Below are positions 1 through 9,139 of a stretch of DNA of 64,000 nt, piece by piece. The DNA is taken from NCBI RefSeq assembly GCF_900112035.1, contig NZ_FOKC01000011.1, positions 62,001 to 126,000 of the forward strand, written 5' to 3'. The stretch comes from Nocardioides alpinus. GTDB taxonomy: Bacteria; Actinomycetota; Actinomycetes; Propionibacteriales; Nocardioidaceae. The notes beneath the pieces were generated by a model. It did no database searches, had not been told where the DNA came from, and saw nothing but the letters and a program-made list of their open reading frames with translations. Made by a program: the position numbers and the translations under genes. Each line of letters starts with the position of its first letter. The stretch's first letter is position 1.

Positions 1-684
1 GCCCGCGACCTGGTCGACCGGGTGCACTGGCAGCTGCAGTCGGCAGGCACCACGAGCGGGCCGGGCGGAGCGCTCCGCGGGCGCAAGCAGTCCGGCAGCG
101 TGCGGGCCCCGATCGACCGCGTCCGGTTCGTCCCGGAGGTAGTCGAGCCCGCCGCGGCCCACGGCGAGGCGCTGTGGGGTGGCGCGGGCGACGACCTCGT
201 CGAGCGCGGGGTGGCCCGGGTGCAGGGCATGGTGGGCTTCGACGCCGTACGCCGCCCGGTGCTGCAGGGCGGTCGCAGTCCCGCGGCACGGCAGTCCCTG
301 GTGCCGTGGGGCGAGCGGGCCGTCGACCTGCGTCCGGTGGACCGGCCCTGGCCGGGCCGGGTCCCGGGGCCCGCACCCGTCCGGGTGTTCGCCGCTCCCC
401 CGGTCGCCGAGGTCGTCGACGACGCGGGGCGGGAGGTCTCGGTCACCGATCGCGGAGTGGTCAGTGGTGAGCCCCGACGGTTCAGGGTGGAGGGTGCCGG
501 TGACGGGCCACGCCTGACCTGGCAGCCGGTGACCGCGTGGGCGGGGCCGTGGCCCACCGACGAGGGCTGGTGGTCCGGTGGCTCCGGACCGAGCGCGCGG
601 TTCCAGGTCGTCGGTGCCGACGGGCGGGCCTGGCTGCTGCTGCGCGCACCCGAGGGCTGGTCCCTGGAGGCGGGCTATGACTAG
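1..684 (+). CDS. imuB: ImuB-like Y-family DNA polymerase homologue, C-terminal part (cut by window start)
   Basis: The frame is open from base 1 and ends in TAG, so the true start lies upstream of the window. The visible 227 residues match the C-terminal region of actinobacterial ImuB: a little-finger-like stretch (LVDRVHWQL), a proline-rich linker, then the terminal block with EPRRFRVEG, WAGPWPTDEGWW and RFQVVGADGRAWLL. ImuB is a catalytically dead Y-family homologue that bridges the beta clamp and DnaE2 in damage-induced translesion synthesis. The polymerase palm is not in the window. dnaE2 follows after 18 bases on the same strand, the usual imuA'-imuB-dnaE2 order. LexA control is typical, but any SOS box would lie upstream, outside the window. 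Confidence 0.88.
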   Translation, partial: ARDLVDRVHWQLQSAGTTSGPGGALRGRKQSGSVRAPIDRVRFVPEVVEPAAAHGEALWGGAGDDLVERGVARVQGMVGFDAVRRPVLQGGRSPAARQSLVPWGERAVDLRPVDRPWPGRVPGPAPVRVFAAPPVAEVVDDAGREVSVTDRGVVSGEPRRFRVEGAGDGPRLTWQPVTAWAGPWPTDEGWWSGGSGPSARFQVVGADGRAWLLLRAPEGWSLEAGYD

Positions 685-702
685 GGATCGAGGGGTGCGC
701 TG

Positions 703-3700
703 ATGGGCTGGAACAACCCCGCCATGCACTGGAAGGAGCTCGAGCGCCGGCTCAGCGGCCTGCCGGGTGCCGACGACGCACCGGTGTCGCGGCGCAAGCG
801 CGGCGCCACCGAGGCCCGGACGATCGAGCGTCCCGCGGTGGTGACCCCCTACGCCGAGCTGCACTGCCACAGCCACTTCAGCTTCCTCGACGGCGCGAGC
901 TCGCCCGCCGCGCTGGTCGAGGAGGCCGTGCGCCTCGGCCTGCACGCGCTCGCCATCACCGACCACGACGGCTTCTACGCCGCCCCGATGCTGGCCGAGG
1001 CCGCGGCGGTCTACGACCTGCCGACCGTCTTCGGAGCCGAGCTGTCCCTCGGGCTCAGCAGTCCGCAGAACGGCGTCCCCGACCCCGAGGGCAGCCACCT
1101 GCTGGTGCTCGCGCGCGGGGTCGAGGGCTATCACCGGCTCGCCGCCGCGATGACCGACGCGCACCTGCGCGGCGACGAGAAGGGGCGCCCCGTCTACGAC
1201 CTCGACGAGCTGGGCGAGCGTGGGCGCGGGCACTGGGCGGTGCTGACCGGTTGCCGCAAGGGCGCGGTCCGGCAGGCGCTGGCGACGGGGGGCGAGGCCG
1301 CCGCCGCCGAGGCGCTCGACCGGCTGACGTCGCTGTTCGGGATCGAGCACGTCCTCGTCGAGCTCTCACCACGACCAGGGTCCGACGGCACCAACACCTC
1401 CCTCGCCCGCCTGGCCGCGGTCCACGGCCTCGACGTCGTCGCCGCCGGCAACGTCCACCACGCGACCCCGCAGCAGCACCGGCTGGCCTCGGCGATGGCG
1501 GCCGTGCGTGCCCGGCGCAGCCTGACCGACCTCGACGGCTGGCTCGACCTGTCGGGCTCGGCCCACCTGCGCAGCGGCGCCGAGACGGCCTCCGCCCTCA
1601 CGGCGTACGACGGCGCCGTGGCACGCAGCGTCTCGCTGGCCGACGAGCTCGCCTTCGACCTGCACAAGGCCTCCCCCGCGCTTCCCAAGCGACAGATCCC
1701 CGAGGGCCACACCGCCGACTCGTGGCTGCGGGTGCTGGCCGAGCGCGGCTTCGCCGAGAGGTACGCCGGTGTCCCCCACGAGCAGCAGGCGCGCGAGCGG
1801 CTCGAGCACGAGCTGCGCGTGGTGTCCGAGAAGGACTTCGCCGGCTACTTCGTCATCGTCCACGACATCGTCGCCTTCGCCCGGAGCAGGGGCATCCTCT
1901 GCCAGGGCCGCGGATCCGCGGCGAGCTCGGCCGTCTGCTACGCCCTCGGCATCACCGCGGTCGACGCCGTCTTCTACCGGTTGCCGTTCGAGCGGTTCAT
2001 CTCCGCACACCGCGACGAGGAGCCCGACATCGACGTCGACTTCGACTCCGACCGGCGCGAGGAGGTCATCCAGTGGGTCTACGACACCTACGGCCGCCGC
2101 AACGCCGCCCAGGTGGCCAACGTCATCTCCTACCGGCCGCGGATGGCGGTGCGCGACGCCGCCAAGGCCCTCGGCTTCTCCCAGGGCCAGCAGGACGCCT
2201 GGTCCAAGCAGATCGACGGGTGGCAGTCGGTGGTGTCCGGCGACGCGGGTGACCCGACCGCCCACGACGTGCCTCCGACGGTGGTGGCACTCGCCGAGGA
2301 GCTGATGGGTGCGCCCCGCCACCTCGGCATCCACTCCGGCGGGATGGTCCTCACCGAGCGGCCCATCGGCGAGGTCTGCCCCATCGAGCGGGGCCGGATG
2401 GACCGGCGGACGGTGCTGCAGTGGGACAAGGACGCGTGCGAGTCGATGGGGCTGGTGAAGTTCGACCTGCTCGGCCTCGGCATGCTCGGCGCGCTCGACC
2501 ACATGATGCGTCTCGTCGCCGACCACCTCGGCGAGCGGTGGGACCTCGCGACCATGCCCAAGGAGGAGCCCGCGGTCTACGACATGCTCTGCCGGGCCGA
2601 CTCGATCGGGGTCTTCCAGGTCGAGAGCCGGGCCCAGATCGGCACCCTGCCGCGGCTGCGCCCGCGCGAGTTCTACGACCTGGCCATCGAGATCGCGCTG
2701 ATCCGGCCCGGCCCCATGCAGGGCGGCGCCGTGCACCCCTACGTACGCCGAGCCACCGGCAAGGAACCCGTCACCTACGACCACCCCGAGCTCATCCCCG
2801 TGCTCGAACGCACCAAGGGCGTGCCGCTGTTCCAGGAGCAGCTGATGGCGATGGCGGTGACCCTCGGCGACTGCAGCCGCGACGACGCCGACCTGCTGCG
2901 TCGCGCGATGGGGTCCAAGCGCGGGGTCGAACGGATCGAGTCGGTGAAGCAGAAGCTCTACGCCGGCATGGCACGACGCGGGATCACCGGCGACCTCGCC
3001 GACTCGATCTACGTCAAGATCCTGTCCTTCGCCAACTTCGGCTTCGCCGAGTCGCACGCGCTGTCCTTCGCGCTGCTGGTCTACGCGTCGTCCTGGTTCA
3101 AGCTGCACTACCCGGCGGCGTTCCTGGCCGGGCTGCTCCGCAACCAGCCGATGGGCTTCTACTCCCCGCAGTCCCTGGTCGGTGACGCCCGGCGCCACGG
3201 CGTCGACGTACGCCGTCCCGACGTCACCCGGTCGGCGGCACAGGCCGAGCTCGAGGCGGTGGTGCTCGGTCCGGTCGCGGCCACCGGGCTCGACGCGTGC
3301 TGCCAGCCGCGGTTCGACCGCGTCGAGTGGGTGCCGGGCACCCCCGACCCGGTCCCCGCCCACCGCCGCGACGCGGCGCTCGCCGTACGTCTGGGGCTCG
3401 ACTCGGTGCGCGGCATCGGCCTCGAGGTGGCGCGGCGCATCGTCGCGGCGCGTGACGAGGCACCGTTCACCGGCGTCACCGACCTGTCGCGTCGCGCGGA
3501 CCTCACGTCCGCCCAGCTCGAGTCGCTGGCCACCGCCGGCGCGTTCGACGCCTGGGGGCTGGACCGTCGTGAGGCGCTGTGGGCCGCCGGCTTCGCCGAG
3601 GGGGCCGGGCACCTGCCGGGCACCACCCCGTCTCCGGCCGCGCCCGCCCTCCCCGGCATGAGCGAGCCCGAGATCACGCTGGCCGACCTCTGGGCCACGG

Positions 3701-4098
3701 GCATCTCACCGGAACGGCACCCGGTCGAGCACCTGCGTGACGAGCTGCGCCGCGCCGGCGTGCGCTCGGTCGCGGAGCTGGCCGACACCGAGCACGGCCG
3801 CAGGGTCCACGTCGGCGGGCTGATCACCCACCGTCAGCGACCGGGGACGGCGATGGGCGTCACCTTCCTCAACCTCGAGGACGAGACCGGCATGCTCAAC
3901 GTCGTGTGCTCGATCGGGGTGATGAAGGCGCACCGGCACGCCGCCCGCAACCGGGTCGCCGTGGTCATCCGCGGGCGCCTCGAGCGCAACGAGGGAGTCA
4001 CCAACCTCCTCGCCGACCGCGTGGAGGCCATCGACGTCGTCGTCCCGGGCGCAGGTGCCGTGCTCCAGGCGCGGGCGTCCTCGCGCGACTTCAGGTGA
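703..4098 (+). CDS. dnaE2: Error-prone DNA polymerase DnaE2 (class C alpha subunit)
   Basis: The 1131-residue protein starts MGWNNPAMHWKELERRLSG, typical of DnaE2, behind a GAGGGG-like ribosome site. The N-terminal PHP domain has HCHSHFSFLDGAS (about residue 54) and ITDHDGFY. The polymerase active site carries GRGSAASSAVCYALG, the catalytic pair in PDIDVDFDSDRREEV, and the third aspartate in LVKFDLLGLGML. An OB fold near the C terminus reads VHVGGLITHRQRPGTAMG. DnaE2 does mutagenic lesion bypass with ImuA' and ImuB and is not the replicative polymerase. It directly follows imuB, probably in one SOS-induced operon. Length and motifs look intact. Confidence 0.96.
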   Translation: MGWNNPAMHWKELERRLSGLPGADDAPVSRRKRGATEARTIERPAVVTPYAELHCHSHFSFLDGASSPAALVEEAVRLGLHALAITDHDGFYAAPMLAEAAAVYDLPTVFGAELSLGLSSPQNGVPDPEGSHLLVLARGVEGYHRLAAAMTDAHLRGDEKGRPVYDLDELGERGRGHWAVLTGCRKGAVRQALATGGEAAAAEALDRLTSLFGIEHVLVELSPRPGSDGTNTSLARLAAVHGLDVVAAGNVHHATPQQHRLASAMAAVRARRSLTDLDGWLDLSGSAHLRSGAETASALTAYDGAVARSVSLADELAFDLHKASPALPKRQIPEGHTADSWLRVLAERGFAERYAGVPHEQQARERLEHELRVVSEKDFAGYFVIVHDIVAFARSRGILCQGRGSAASSAVCYALGITAVDAVFYRLPFERFISAHRDEEPDIDVDFDSDRREEVIQWVYDTYGRRNAAQVANVISYRPRMAVRDAAKALGFSQGQQDAWSKQIDGWQSVVSGDAGDPTAHDVPPTVVALAEELMGAPRHLGIHSGGMVLTERPIGEVCPIERGRMDRRTVLQWDKDACESMGLVKFDLLGLGMLGALDHMMRLVADHLGERWDLATMPKEEPAVYDMLCRADSIGVFQVESRAQIGTLPRLRPREFYDLAIEIALIRPGPMQGGAVHPYVRRATGKEPVTYDHPELIPVLERTKGVPLFQEQLMAMAVTLGDCSRDDADLLRRAMGSKRGVERIESVKQKLYAGMARRGITGDLADSIYVKILSFANFGFAESHALSFALLVYASSWFKLHYPAAFLAGLLRNQPMGFYSPQSLVGDARRHGVDVRRPDVTRSAAQAELEAVVLGPVAATGLDACCQPRFDRVEWVPGTPDPVPAHRRDAALAVRLGLDSVRGIGLEVARRIVAARDEAPFTGVTDLSRRADLTSAQLESLATAGAFDAWGLDRREALWAAGFAEGAGHLPGTTPSPAAPALPGMSEPEITLADLWATGISPERHPVEHLRDELRRAGVRSVAELADTEHGRRVHVGGLITHRQRPGTAMGVTFLNLEDETGMLNVVCSIGVMKAHRHAARNRVAVVIRGRLERNEGVTNLLADRVEAIDVVVPGAGAVLQARASSRDFR

Positions 4099-4113
4099 CG
4101 CCGGGAGTGACGC

Positions 4114-4138
4114 GGTCCGGGCGACGTGGTCGCGGACC
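4114..4138. terminator. Candidate bidirectional hairpin between convergent dnaE2 and phosphoketolase genes
   Basis: GGTCC..GCGAC pairs with GTCGCGGACC over a 3-base loop, with a 2-base bulge in the left arm, giving about ten paired bases. It sits in the 67-base gap between two convergent stop codons. There is no T run, as is common in high-GC actinobacteria. The assignment rests on position and stem only. Confidence 0.45.
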
Positions 4139-4165
4139 CGAGCGGCCTGACGGGGATCCGCGTGG

Positions 4166-6589
4166 TCAGGTGTTGTCGGCCCCGGTGTCTGGCTCTGCCG
4201 TGGTCGAGGGCGACTCCCCGCGCCCCGTGTCGGCTTCGGCGGACCAGGCCCAGTCACGCACCTCGGGGAGGTCCTCGCCGTGGACCCGGGTCCACGCACG
4301 TGCCCGACGGCGGGTGTCGACCATCTCCTGCCGCAGGCCCGCGGCCCGCTGCCCGAGGCCCGGCACCCGGTCGATCACGTCCATCACGAGGTGGTAGCGA
4401 TCGAGGTCGTTCATCATGACCATGTCGAAGGGCGTGGTGGTGGTGCCCTCCTCCTTGTAGCCCCGCACGTGGATGTTGGGGTGGTTGGTGCGCCGGTAGG
4501 TCAGGCGGTGGATCAGCCACGGATAGCCGTGATAGGCGAAGATGACCGGCCTGTCGGCGGTGAAGACGGTGTCGAAGTTGCGCGCGGACAGCCCGTGCGG
4601 GTGCTCGGTCTCGTCCTGCAGGCGCATCAGGTCGACCACGTTGACGAAGCGCACTGCCAGCTCGGGCAGGCGCTCCCGGAGGATCGACGTGGCGGCCAGC
4701 GCCTCGATGGTCGGCACGTCACCGGCGCACGCAATGACGACGTCGGGGTCGCCCTCGGTCGTCGAGGCCCAGTCCCAGATGCCCAGCCCACGGGCGCAGT
4801 GGAGGTCTGCCGCCTCCGCGTCCAGCCAGTCGAAGGTCGGCTGCTTGCCGGCCACGACCACGTTGACGTAGTGGGTGCTCTCCAGGCAGTGACGCATGGT
4901 CGACAGCAGCGTGTTGGTGTCCGGCGGCAGGTAGACCCGTACGACCTCGGCACTCTTGTTGACCACGTGGTCGATGAAGCCGGGGTCCTGGTGGGAGAAC
5001 CCGTTGTGGTCCTGGCGCCACACGTGCGAGGTGAGCAGGTAGTTCAACGAGGCGATGGGTGGACGCCACCCGATCGAGCGCGTCGTCTTCAGCCACTTCG
5101 CGTGCTGGTTGACCATCGAGTCGACGAGGTGGATGAAGGCCTCGTAGCAGCTGAAGAGCCCGTGCCGCCCGGTCAGGAGGTAGCCCTCCAGCCAGCCCTG
5201 GCACGTGTGCTCGGAGAGGATCTCCACCACGCGCCCGCTGCGGGCCAGGTGCTCGTCGACCTCGAGGATCGTGCCGGCGAAGACCTTGTCGGTCACCTCG
5301 TAGACGGCGTCGAGACGGTTGGAGGCCGTCTCGTCGGGACCGAAGATGCGGAAGTTGTCGGGGTTGTCGCGCACGACGTCGACCAGGTAGTGCCCCAGCA
5401 CGCGCGTCGCCTCGTGGGTGGTGACGCCCGGCGCGGGCACGTCCACCGCGGACGCGCGGAAGTCGGGGAGGCGGAGCGGTCGGCGCAGCAGGCCGCCGTT
5501 GGCGTGGGGGTTGGCGCTCATCCGACGCTCACCGAGGGGTGCGAGCGCGCGCAGCTCGGGCACGAGCCGGCCGTCAGCGTCGAAGAGCTCGTCGGGAGCG
5601 TACGACGCCAGCCAGGACTCGAGCAGCGCGCGGTGAGCGTCGTCCTCGCGGGTGTTGGCGAGCGGCACCTGGTGGGCACGCCACGTGCCCTCGACCTGCA
5701 CGCCGTCGACCACGTCCGGTCCGGTCCAGCCCTTGGGGGTGACGAGCAGGATCATCGGCCACGGTCGTCGCTCGAGGTCGCCGTCCTCGCGGGCTGCGCG
5801 CTGGATCTCCAGGATGCGGTCGTGCGCGTCGTCGAGGGCGCCGGCGAGCTGACGGTGCACGTCGGCCGGGTCGTCGCCCTCGACCGTCCACACCTCGTGG
5901 CCGTAGCCCCGGAGCAGGTCGAGCAGCTCCTCCCGGTGGATGCGCGCCGGGATCGTCGGGTTGGCGATCTTGTAGCCGTTGAGGTGAAGCACCGGCAGGA
6001 CCGCCCCGTCGTGCACGGGGTCCACGAACTTGTTGGCGTGCCACGACGCAGCCAACGGCCCGGTCTCGAACTCACCGTCGCCGACCACCGCGGCCACCAC
6101 GAGGTCAGGGTTGTCCATCGCCGCGCCGTAGGCGTGCGAGAGCACGTAGCCGAGCTCGCCCCCCTCGTGGATCGAGCCCGGCGTCTCGGGCGCCACGTGG
6201 CTCGGGATGCCGCCGGGGAAGGAGAACTGGCGGAAGAGCTCCTGCATGCCGCGGGCATCGTCGCCCACGTGCGGGTAGACCTCGCTGTAGGTCCCCTCCA
6301 GCCAGGTGTTGGCGACGACGGCCGGGCCACCGTGACCGGGTCCGGCGAGGAAGATCGCCTTGACGTCGCGCTCGCGGATCAGACGGTTGAGGTGGGTCCA
6401 CAGCAGGTTGAGGCCCGGGGTGGTGCCCCAGTGGCCGAGCAGGCGCGGCTTGATGTCCTCACGGACCAGGGGCCGCTGCAGCAGGGGGTTGTCCATCAGG
6501 TAGATCTGGCCAACCGACAGGTAGTTGGCGGCCCGCCACCACGCGTCGAGCGCCGCCACCTGGTCGTCCGTGAGCTGTGCATCCACCAT
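4166..6589 (-). CDS. xfp: Xylulose-5-phosphate/fructose-6-phosphate phosphoketolase
   Basis: This 807-residue, full-length ThDP enzyme cleaves xylulose-5-phosphate or fructose-6-phosphate to acetyl phosphate plus an aldose phosphate. The N terminus has YLSVGQIYLMDNPLLQRPL, followed by FLAGPGHGGPA, SIHEGGELGYVLSHAYGAA and the ThDP/Mg motif GDGEFETGPLAASWHANKF. Later blocks include GPDETASNRL and the C-terminal RTNHPNIHVRGYKEEG. The ATG is preceded by a perfect AGGAGG. Phosphoketolase gives ATP through acetyl phosphate without respiration. This fits the neighbouring nitrate-respiration operon and the DosR-like dyad 78 bases upstream of the start. Confidence 0.96.
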   Translation of the reverse strand: MVDAQLTDDQVAALDAWWRAANYLSVGQIYLMDNPLLQRPLVREDIKPRLLGHWGTTPGLNLLWTHLNRLIRERDVKAIFLAGPGHGGPAVVANTWLEGTYSEVYPHVGDDARGMQELFRQFSFPGGIPSHVAPETPGSIHEGGELGYVLSHAYGAAMDNPDLVVAAVVGDGEFETGPLAASWHANKFVDPVHDGAVLPVLHLNGYKIANPTIPARIHREELLDLLRGYGHEVWTVEGDDPADVHRQLAGALDDAHDRILEIQRAAREDGDLERRPWPMILLVTPKGWTGPDVVDGVQVEGTWRAHQVPLANTREDDAHRALLESWLASYAPDELFDADGRLVPELRALAPLGERRMSANPHANGGLLRRPLRLPDFRASAVDVPAPGVTTHEATRVLGHYLVDVVRDNPDNFRIFGPDETASNRLDAVYEVTDKVFAGTILEVDEHLARSGRVVEILSEHTCQGWLEGYLLTGRHGLFSCYEAFIHLVDSMVNQHAKWLKTTRSIGWRPPIASLNYLLTSHVWRQDHNGFSHQDPGFIDHVVNKSAEVVRVYLPPDTNTLLSTMRHCLESTHYVNVVVAGKQPTFDWLDAEAADLHCARGLGIWDWASTTEGDPDVVIACAGDVPTIEALAATSILRERLPELAVRFVNVVDLMRLQDETEHPHGLSARNFDTVFTADRPVIFAYHGYPWLIHRLTYRRTNHPNIHVRGYKEEGTTTTPFDMVMMNDLDRYHLVMDVIDRVPGLGQRAAGLRQEMVDTRRRARAWTRVHGEDLPEVRDWAWSAEADTGRGESPSTTAEPDTGADNT

Positions 6590-6664
6590 GGTGGCCTCCT
6601 GGGCTCGATCGGGTCCGCGGCGTACGCCACCTCCCGCACGCTAGGCGATCAGGTGCGGTGCGAA

Positions 6665-7360
6665 CTAGGGACGAAGGGCCCTGGTCGCGTGACCGATCGG
6701 ATCGATCAGGGCCAGGTCCAGGTCCTGCTCCTCATGTGAGGGTCCGTCACCATGCCTCACCCGAACATCGTGGCTGGGGGCGCCCACCAGCAGGGCAGCG
6801 AGCACCGCGCCGGCCCAGCCCAGGGTCAGGTCACCGATCGTGTCGGCGTACGCCGTCGACACCTCCGTCGACCTGGTCACGAACGCGACGTACTCCCACA
6901 GCTCCCATGCCAGTGCCATCGTCATGCCGGACGCGACGGCCAGCGCGAGCCGATGTCGGAGCGCTGACCCGGCGGCGCCGCACAGGATGACGACCGCGGC
7001 GCTCAGGAAGCCCGTGTTGGCGAAGTGCATGAGGTCGTCGAACCAGGACACCCGGTCGTAGAGGTCGAGCCGGTTGCCCAGCACGTCGGAGAACGCGGGG
7101 ATCGTGATCAGCAGGTCCGCACCCCAGGGGTATCGGCCACGCGAGGGACGCAGCAGGTGGGCCGCAGGAACCAGGAGTGCGAGGAGCGGGTAGGTCCATG
7201 CACGCGTGAGGGGTGCCTTGCCCTCGAGGTTGCCCCAGGCAGGATCCAGCGCCACCCGCAGCATGAGCAGGACCAGCACGACCTTGGCCGTGACGTCCAC
7301 GACCACGACCACGGCCGGGACGGCTCTGACGTCGGGAGTACGGCCCTCGTGCACGTCCAT
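6665..7360 (-). CDS. Integral membrane protein, possibly YjdF/DUF2238-like
   Basis: This 231-residue protein has about six hydrophobic segments: two near the N terminus (VVDVTAKVVLVLLML, YPLLALLVPAAHLL) and four in the second half. Conserved-looking polar positions in membrane context are WFDDLMHFANTGF, ALAWELWEYVAF and YADTIGDLTLGWAG. This pattern resembles the YjdF/DUF2238 family, which has no assigned function; the match is from memory and tentative. The ATG follows AGGAGG. A DosR-like dyad 80 bases upstream gives it its own promoter, so it is probably coregulated with phosphoketolase downstream and the nar operon upstream. Confidence 0.72.
   Translation of the reverse strand: MDVHEGRTPDVRAVPAVVVVVDVTAKVVLVLLMLRVALDPAWGNLEGKAPLTRAWTYPLLALLVPAAHLLRPSRGRYPWGADLLITIPAFSDVLGNRLDLYDRVSWFDDLMHFANTGFLSAAVVILCGAAGSALRHRLALAVASGMTMALAWELWEYVAFVTRSTEVSTAYADTIGDLTLGWAGAVLAALLVGAPSHDVRVRHGDGPSHEEQDLDLALIDPIGHATRALRP
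6668..6681 (-). promoter_or_regulatory. DosR/DevR-like dyad upstream of phosphoketolase
   Basis: On the minus strand it reads GGGCC-CTTC-GTCCC, the same layout as the DosR core GGGAC-N4-GTCCC. It lies 78 bases before the xfp ATG, and a -10-like TAGCGT follows 24 nt after the dyad, so its centre is near -43. It overlaps the last codons of the upstream membrane-protein gene. Matching sites lie before the 7360 gene and narK. Confidence 0.6.
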
Positions 7361-7440
7361 CGCGGACCTCCTGCCTGCGGCCGGTCACGGCACGGCTCTC
7401 GCCCCACAACCAGCCTCGCGCACCGCTGTCGAGATCAGCA

Positions 7441-7454
7441 GGGGCGAAGGTCCC
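7441..7454 (-). promoter_or_regulatory. DosR/DevR-like dyad upstream of the 7360 membrane-protein gene
   Basis: On the minus strand it reads GGGAC-CTTC-GCCCC, with a near-perfect left half and one mismatch to GTCCC on the right. It is 80 bases before the ATG, and a GAGGCT hexamer lies 23 nt downstream in the -10 position. The 178-base gap holding it (7361-7538) contains nothing else I can assign. Confidence 0.58.
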
Positions 7455-7538
7455 CGCGGTTCCGGGATCCGTCGGTCCCGCTCCCCGCGTCCGTTCGGCC
7501 CTGCCGCAGCGCGAGGTCCGGTGACGGATCGCTCCCCC

Positions 7539-7874
7539 TCAGCCGAGCGCCTTGGCCACGGTCAGCAGGACCGCGGAGTCCTCGACCGCCTCGAGCGAGT
7601 GGCGCGAGTCAGGGATCGTGATGAGGTCTCCCGGTGAGCCGTTCCACCGGTGCTCCCCCGCCACGAGCGTGACCCGGCCGTGCAGCACCTGGAGGGTCGC
7701 CTCGCCGGGGTTCTCGTGCTCGTCGAGGCTGCTGCCGGTGCGCAGCGCGATCAGCGTCTGTCGCAGGACGTGCTCGTGCCCCCCGTGGACCGTGTGCGCA
7801 CTCCGACCGCTCGATGCGGTCGCGGCCGCTGCGAGGTGGTGTCGGACGAGCGCGGTCAGTGATTCCTTCTGCAT
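7539..7874 (-). CDS. Small cupin-domain protein
   Basis: This 111-residue protein has a single cupin barrel. The first motif region reads GSSLDEHENPGEATLQVLHGRV and the second PGDLITIPDSRHSLEAVEDS, with histidines at the usual metal positions. The ATG is preceded by GAGGAGAG. It lies 34 bases after the hemerythrin gene on the same strand and is the likely last gene of the nar operon. Small cupins of this type bind a metal or small ligand; the substrate is unknown. Linkage to a hemerythrin and nitrate reductase suggests a role in handling NO or oxygen, but this is inference. Confidence 0.8.
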   Translation of the reverse strand: MQKESLTALVRHHLAAAATASSGRSAHTVHGGHEHVLRQTLIALRTGSSLDEHENPGEATLQVLHGRVTLVAGEHRWNGSPGDLITIPDSRHSLEAVEDSAVLLTVAKALG

Positions 7875-7908
7875 GGGCTCTCCTCGTGTCTCGTGCGGTG
7901 GTGGTGCA

Positions 7909-8409
7909 TCAGGTGGCGGCGTTCGCGTCCGCAGTCGTCGTCGACGCGACGTCGAGGAGGAAGCTCGGCGACCCCCTGCGGGCCACGTCGACGGTGGCCC
8001 ACCCGCTGGCGCCGAGGGTCACGACGGACACCGGGAAGATCCCGAGGTCCTCCCTCTCCACGTGGGTGTCGAGGTCGTCGAGGAACCGGGACACGTCGGC
8101 CGCGAAGGTGGTGGAGTGGTGATCGAGTGCGGCGACCACCGCCGCCAGGTCACGGTGCTCACCCTCGAGGTCGTCGATCTCGTCGATGAACTCTCCGGCT
8201 GCTCGCATGGCGAGGAAGATGCCGTCCTCCTCGCGGCGCACGTGCCGGTCGAGGTGGGCGACCAGGCTGCCCAGGAGCCGCATCGCTCCGGCGAAGTCAC
8301 CCGTGCCGAGCGCCTGGCGGACGTAGTGGCCCTCGTCGGCGAGTGCTGTGTGCTCGTCCATGAGCTCGGCGATCGCGGGGACCTCCCGGCATCCGCAGTA
8401 CTCACACAC
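7909..8409 (-). CDS. Hemerythrin-type di-iron domain protein
   Basis: I choose the GTG at 8409, which gives 166 residues starting MCEYCGC and begins one base after the narI stop codon; a frame running further upstream would overlap narI out of frame. The four-helix HHE fold shows its iron ligands: H in MDEHTAL, HxxxE in AHLDRHVRREEDGIF, H in LEGEHRDL and HxxxE in DTHVEREDLGIFP. The N-terminal CxxC plus a third Cys is common in actinobacterial proteins that sit beside nitrate reductase. Hemerythrins bind O2 or NO. Its place directly behind narI suggests protection against NO made during nitrate respiration. Confidence 0.85.
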   Translation of the reverse strand: MCEYCGCREVPAIAELMDEHTALADEGHYVRQALGTGDFAGAMRLLGSLVAHLDRHVRREEDGIFLAMRAAGEFIDEIDDLEGEHRDLAAVVAALDHHSTTFAADVSRFLDDLDTHVEREDLGIFPVSVVTLGASGWATVDVARRGSPSFLLDVASTTTADANAAT

Positions 8410-8410
8410 C

Positions 8411-9139
8411 TCAACCCACCCGGTCCCAGCCCCGACGGGGCCGGTGGCTGCCGAGCTGGTCGTCGTCACGGCTGCGGTAGACGATGTAGGGGCGGGTGAG
8501 GTAGCCCAGCGGCGCGCTGAACACGTGCACGAGACGGGTGAACGGCCACAGCGCGAAGAGCCCGAACGCCACGAGGGCATGGAGCTGGAAGCCCAGGGGT
8601 GCCGCCCCCATCAGGTCGCCGTCCGGGTTGAGTGCGAGGAACGAGCGGAACCAGACCGACACTCCTTCGCGGTAGTTGTACTCACCGCCGATGGTCAGGA
8701 TCGAGCCCGCGACGGTGTTCCACATCCCCAGCAGGATCGCGACGATCAGGAAGGCGTACATCACCTTGTCCATGACCGTCGTCGCCGAGAAGACCGGCCC
8801 GACGGTGCGCCGCCGGTAGACCAGGATGGCGAGCCCGACGACCGTAGCGACCCCGGCCAGCAGACCCCCGCCGACCGCTGCCACGTGGTAGGCCTGCTCG
8901 CTGATCCCCACGGCGTCGGTCCACGACTGCGGGATCAGCAGGCCGAAGACATGGCCACCGACGACGCCCAGCATCCCGAAGTGGAACAGCGGGCTGCCGA
9001 TGCGCAGCAGCCGGTTCTCGTAGAGCTGCGAGGACCGCGTGGTCCAGCCGAACTTGTCGTAGCGGTAGCGCCACAGGTGGCCCACGACGAAGACCGTGAG
9101 GCAGATGTAGGGGACGACCACGAAGAGGAAGTCGTTCAT
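8411..9139 (-). CDS. narI: Respiratory nitrate reductase gamma subunit (cytochrome b)
   Basis: NarI is the membrane diheme cytochrome b that takes electrons from quinol and passes them to NarH. The 242-residue protein has five membrane segments. The four axial heme histidines are visible in two pairs, SPLFHFGMLGVVGGHVFG and FQLHALVAFGLFALWPFTRLVHVF. The ATG overlaps the narJ stop as ATGA, implying translational coupling. The C terminus (RSRDDDQLGSHRPRRG) is basic and cytoplasmic. Length is normal for the family. Confidence 0.95.
   Translation of the reverse strand: MNDFLFVVVPYICLTVFVVGHLWRYRYDKFGWTTRSSQLYENRLLRIGSPLFHFGMLGVVGGHVFGLLIPQSWTDAVGISEQAYHVAAVGGGLLAGVATVVGLAILVYRRRTVGPVFSATTVMDKVMYAFLIVAILLGMWNTVAGSILTIGGEYNYREGVSVWFRSFLALNPDGDLMGAAPLGFQLHALVAFGLFALWPFTRLVHVFSAPLGYLTRPYIVYRSRDDDQLGSHRPRRGWDRVG

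Noticed and set aside
1366..3612. 748-codon open frame on the minus strand within dnaE2
   Set aside because: Antisense shadow of dnaE2 in high-GC codon pattern; His/Gly/Val-rich low-information translation and no ribosome site.
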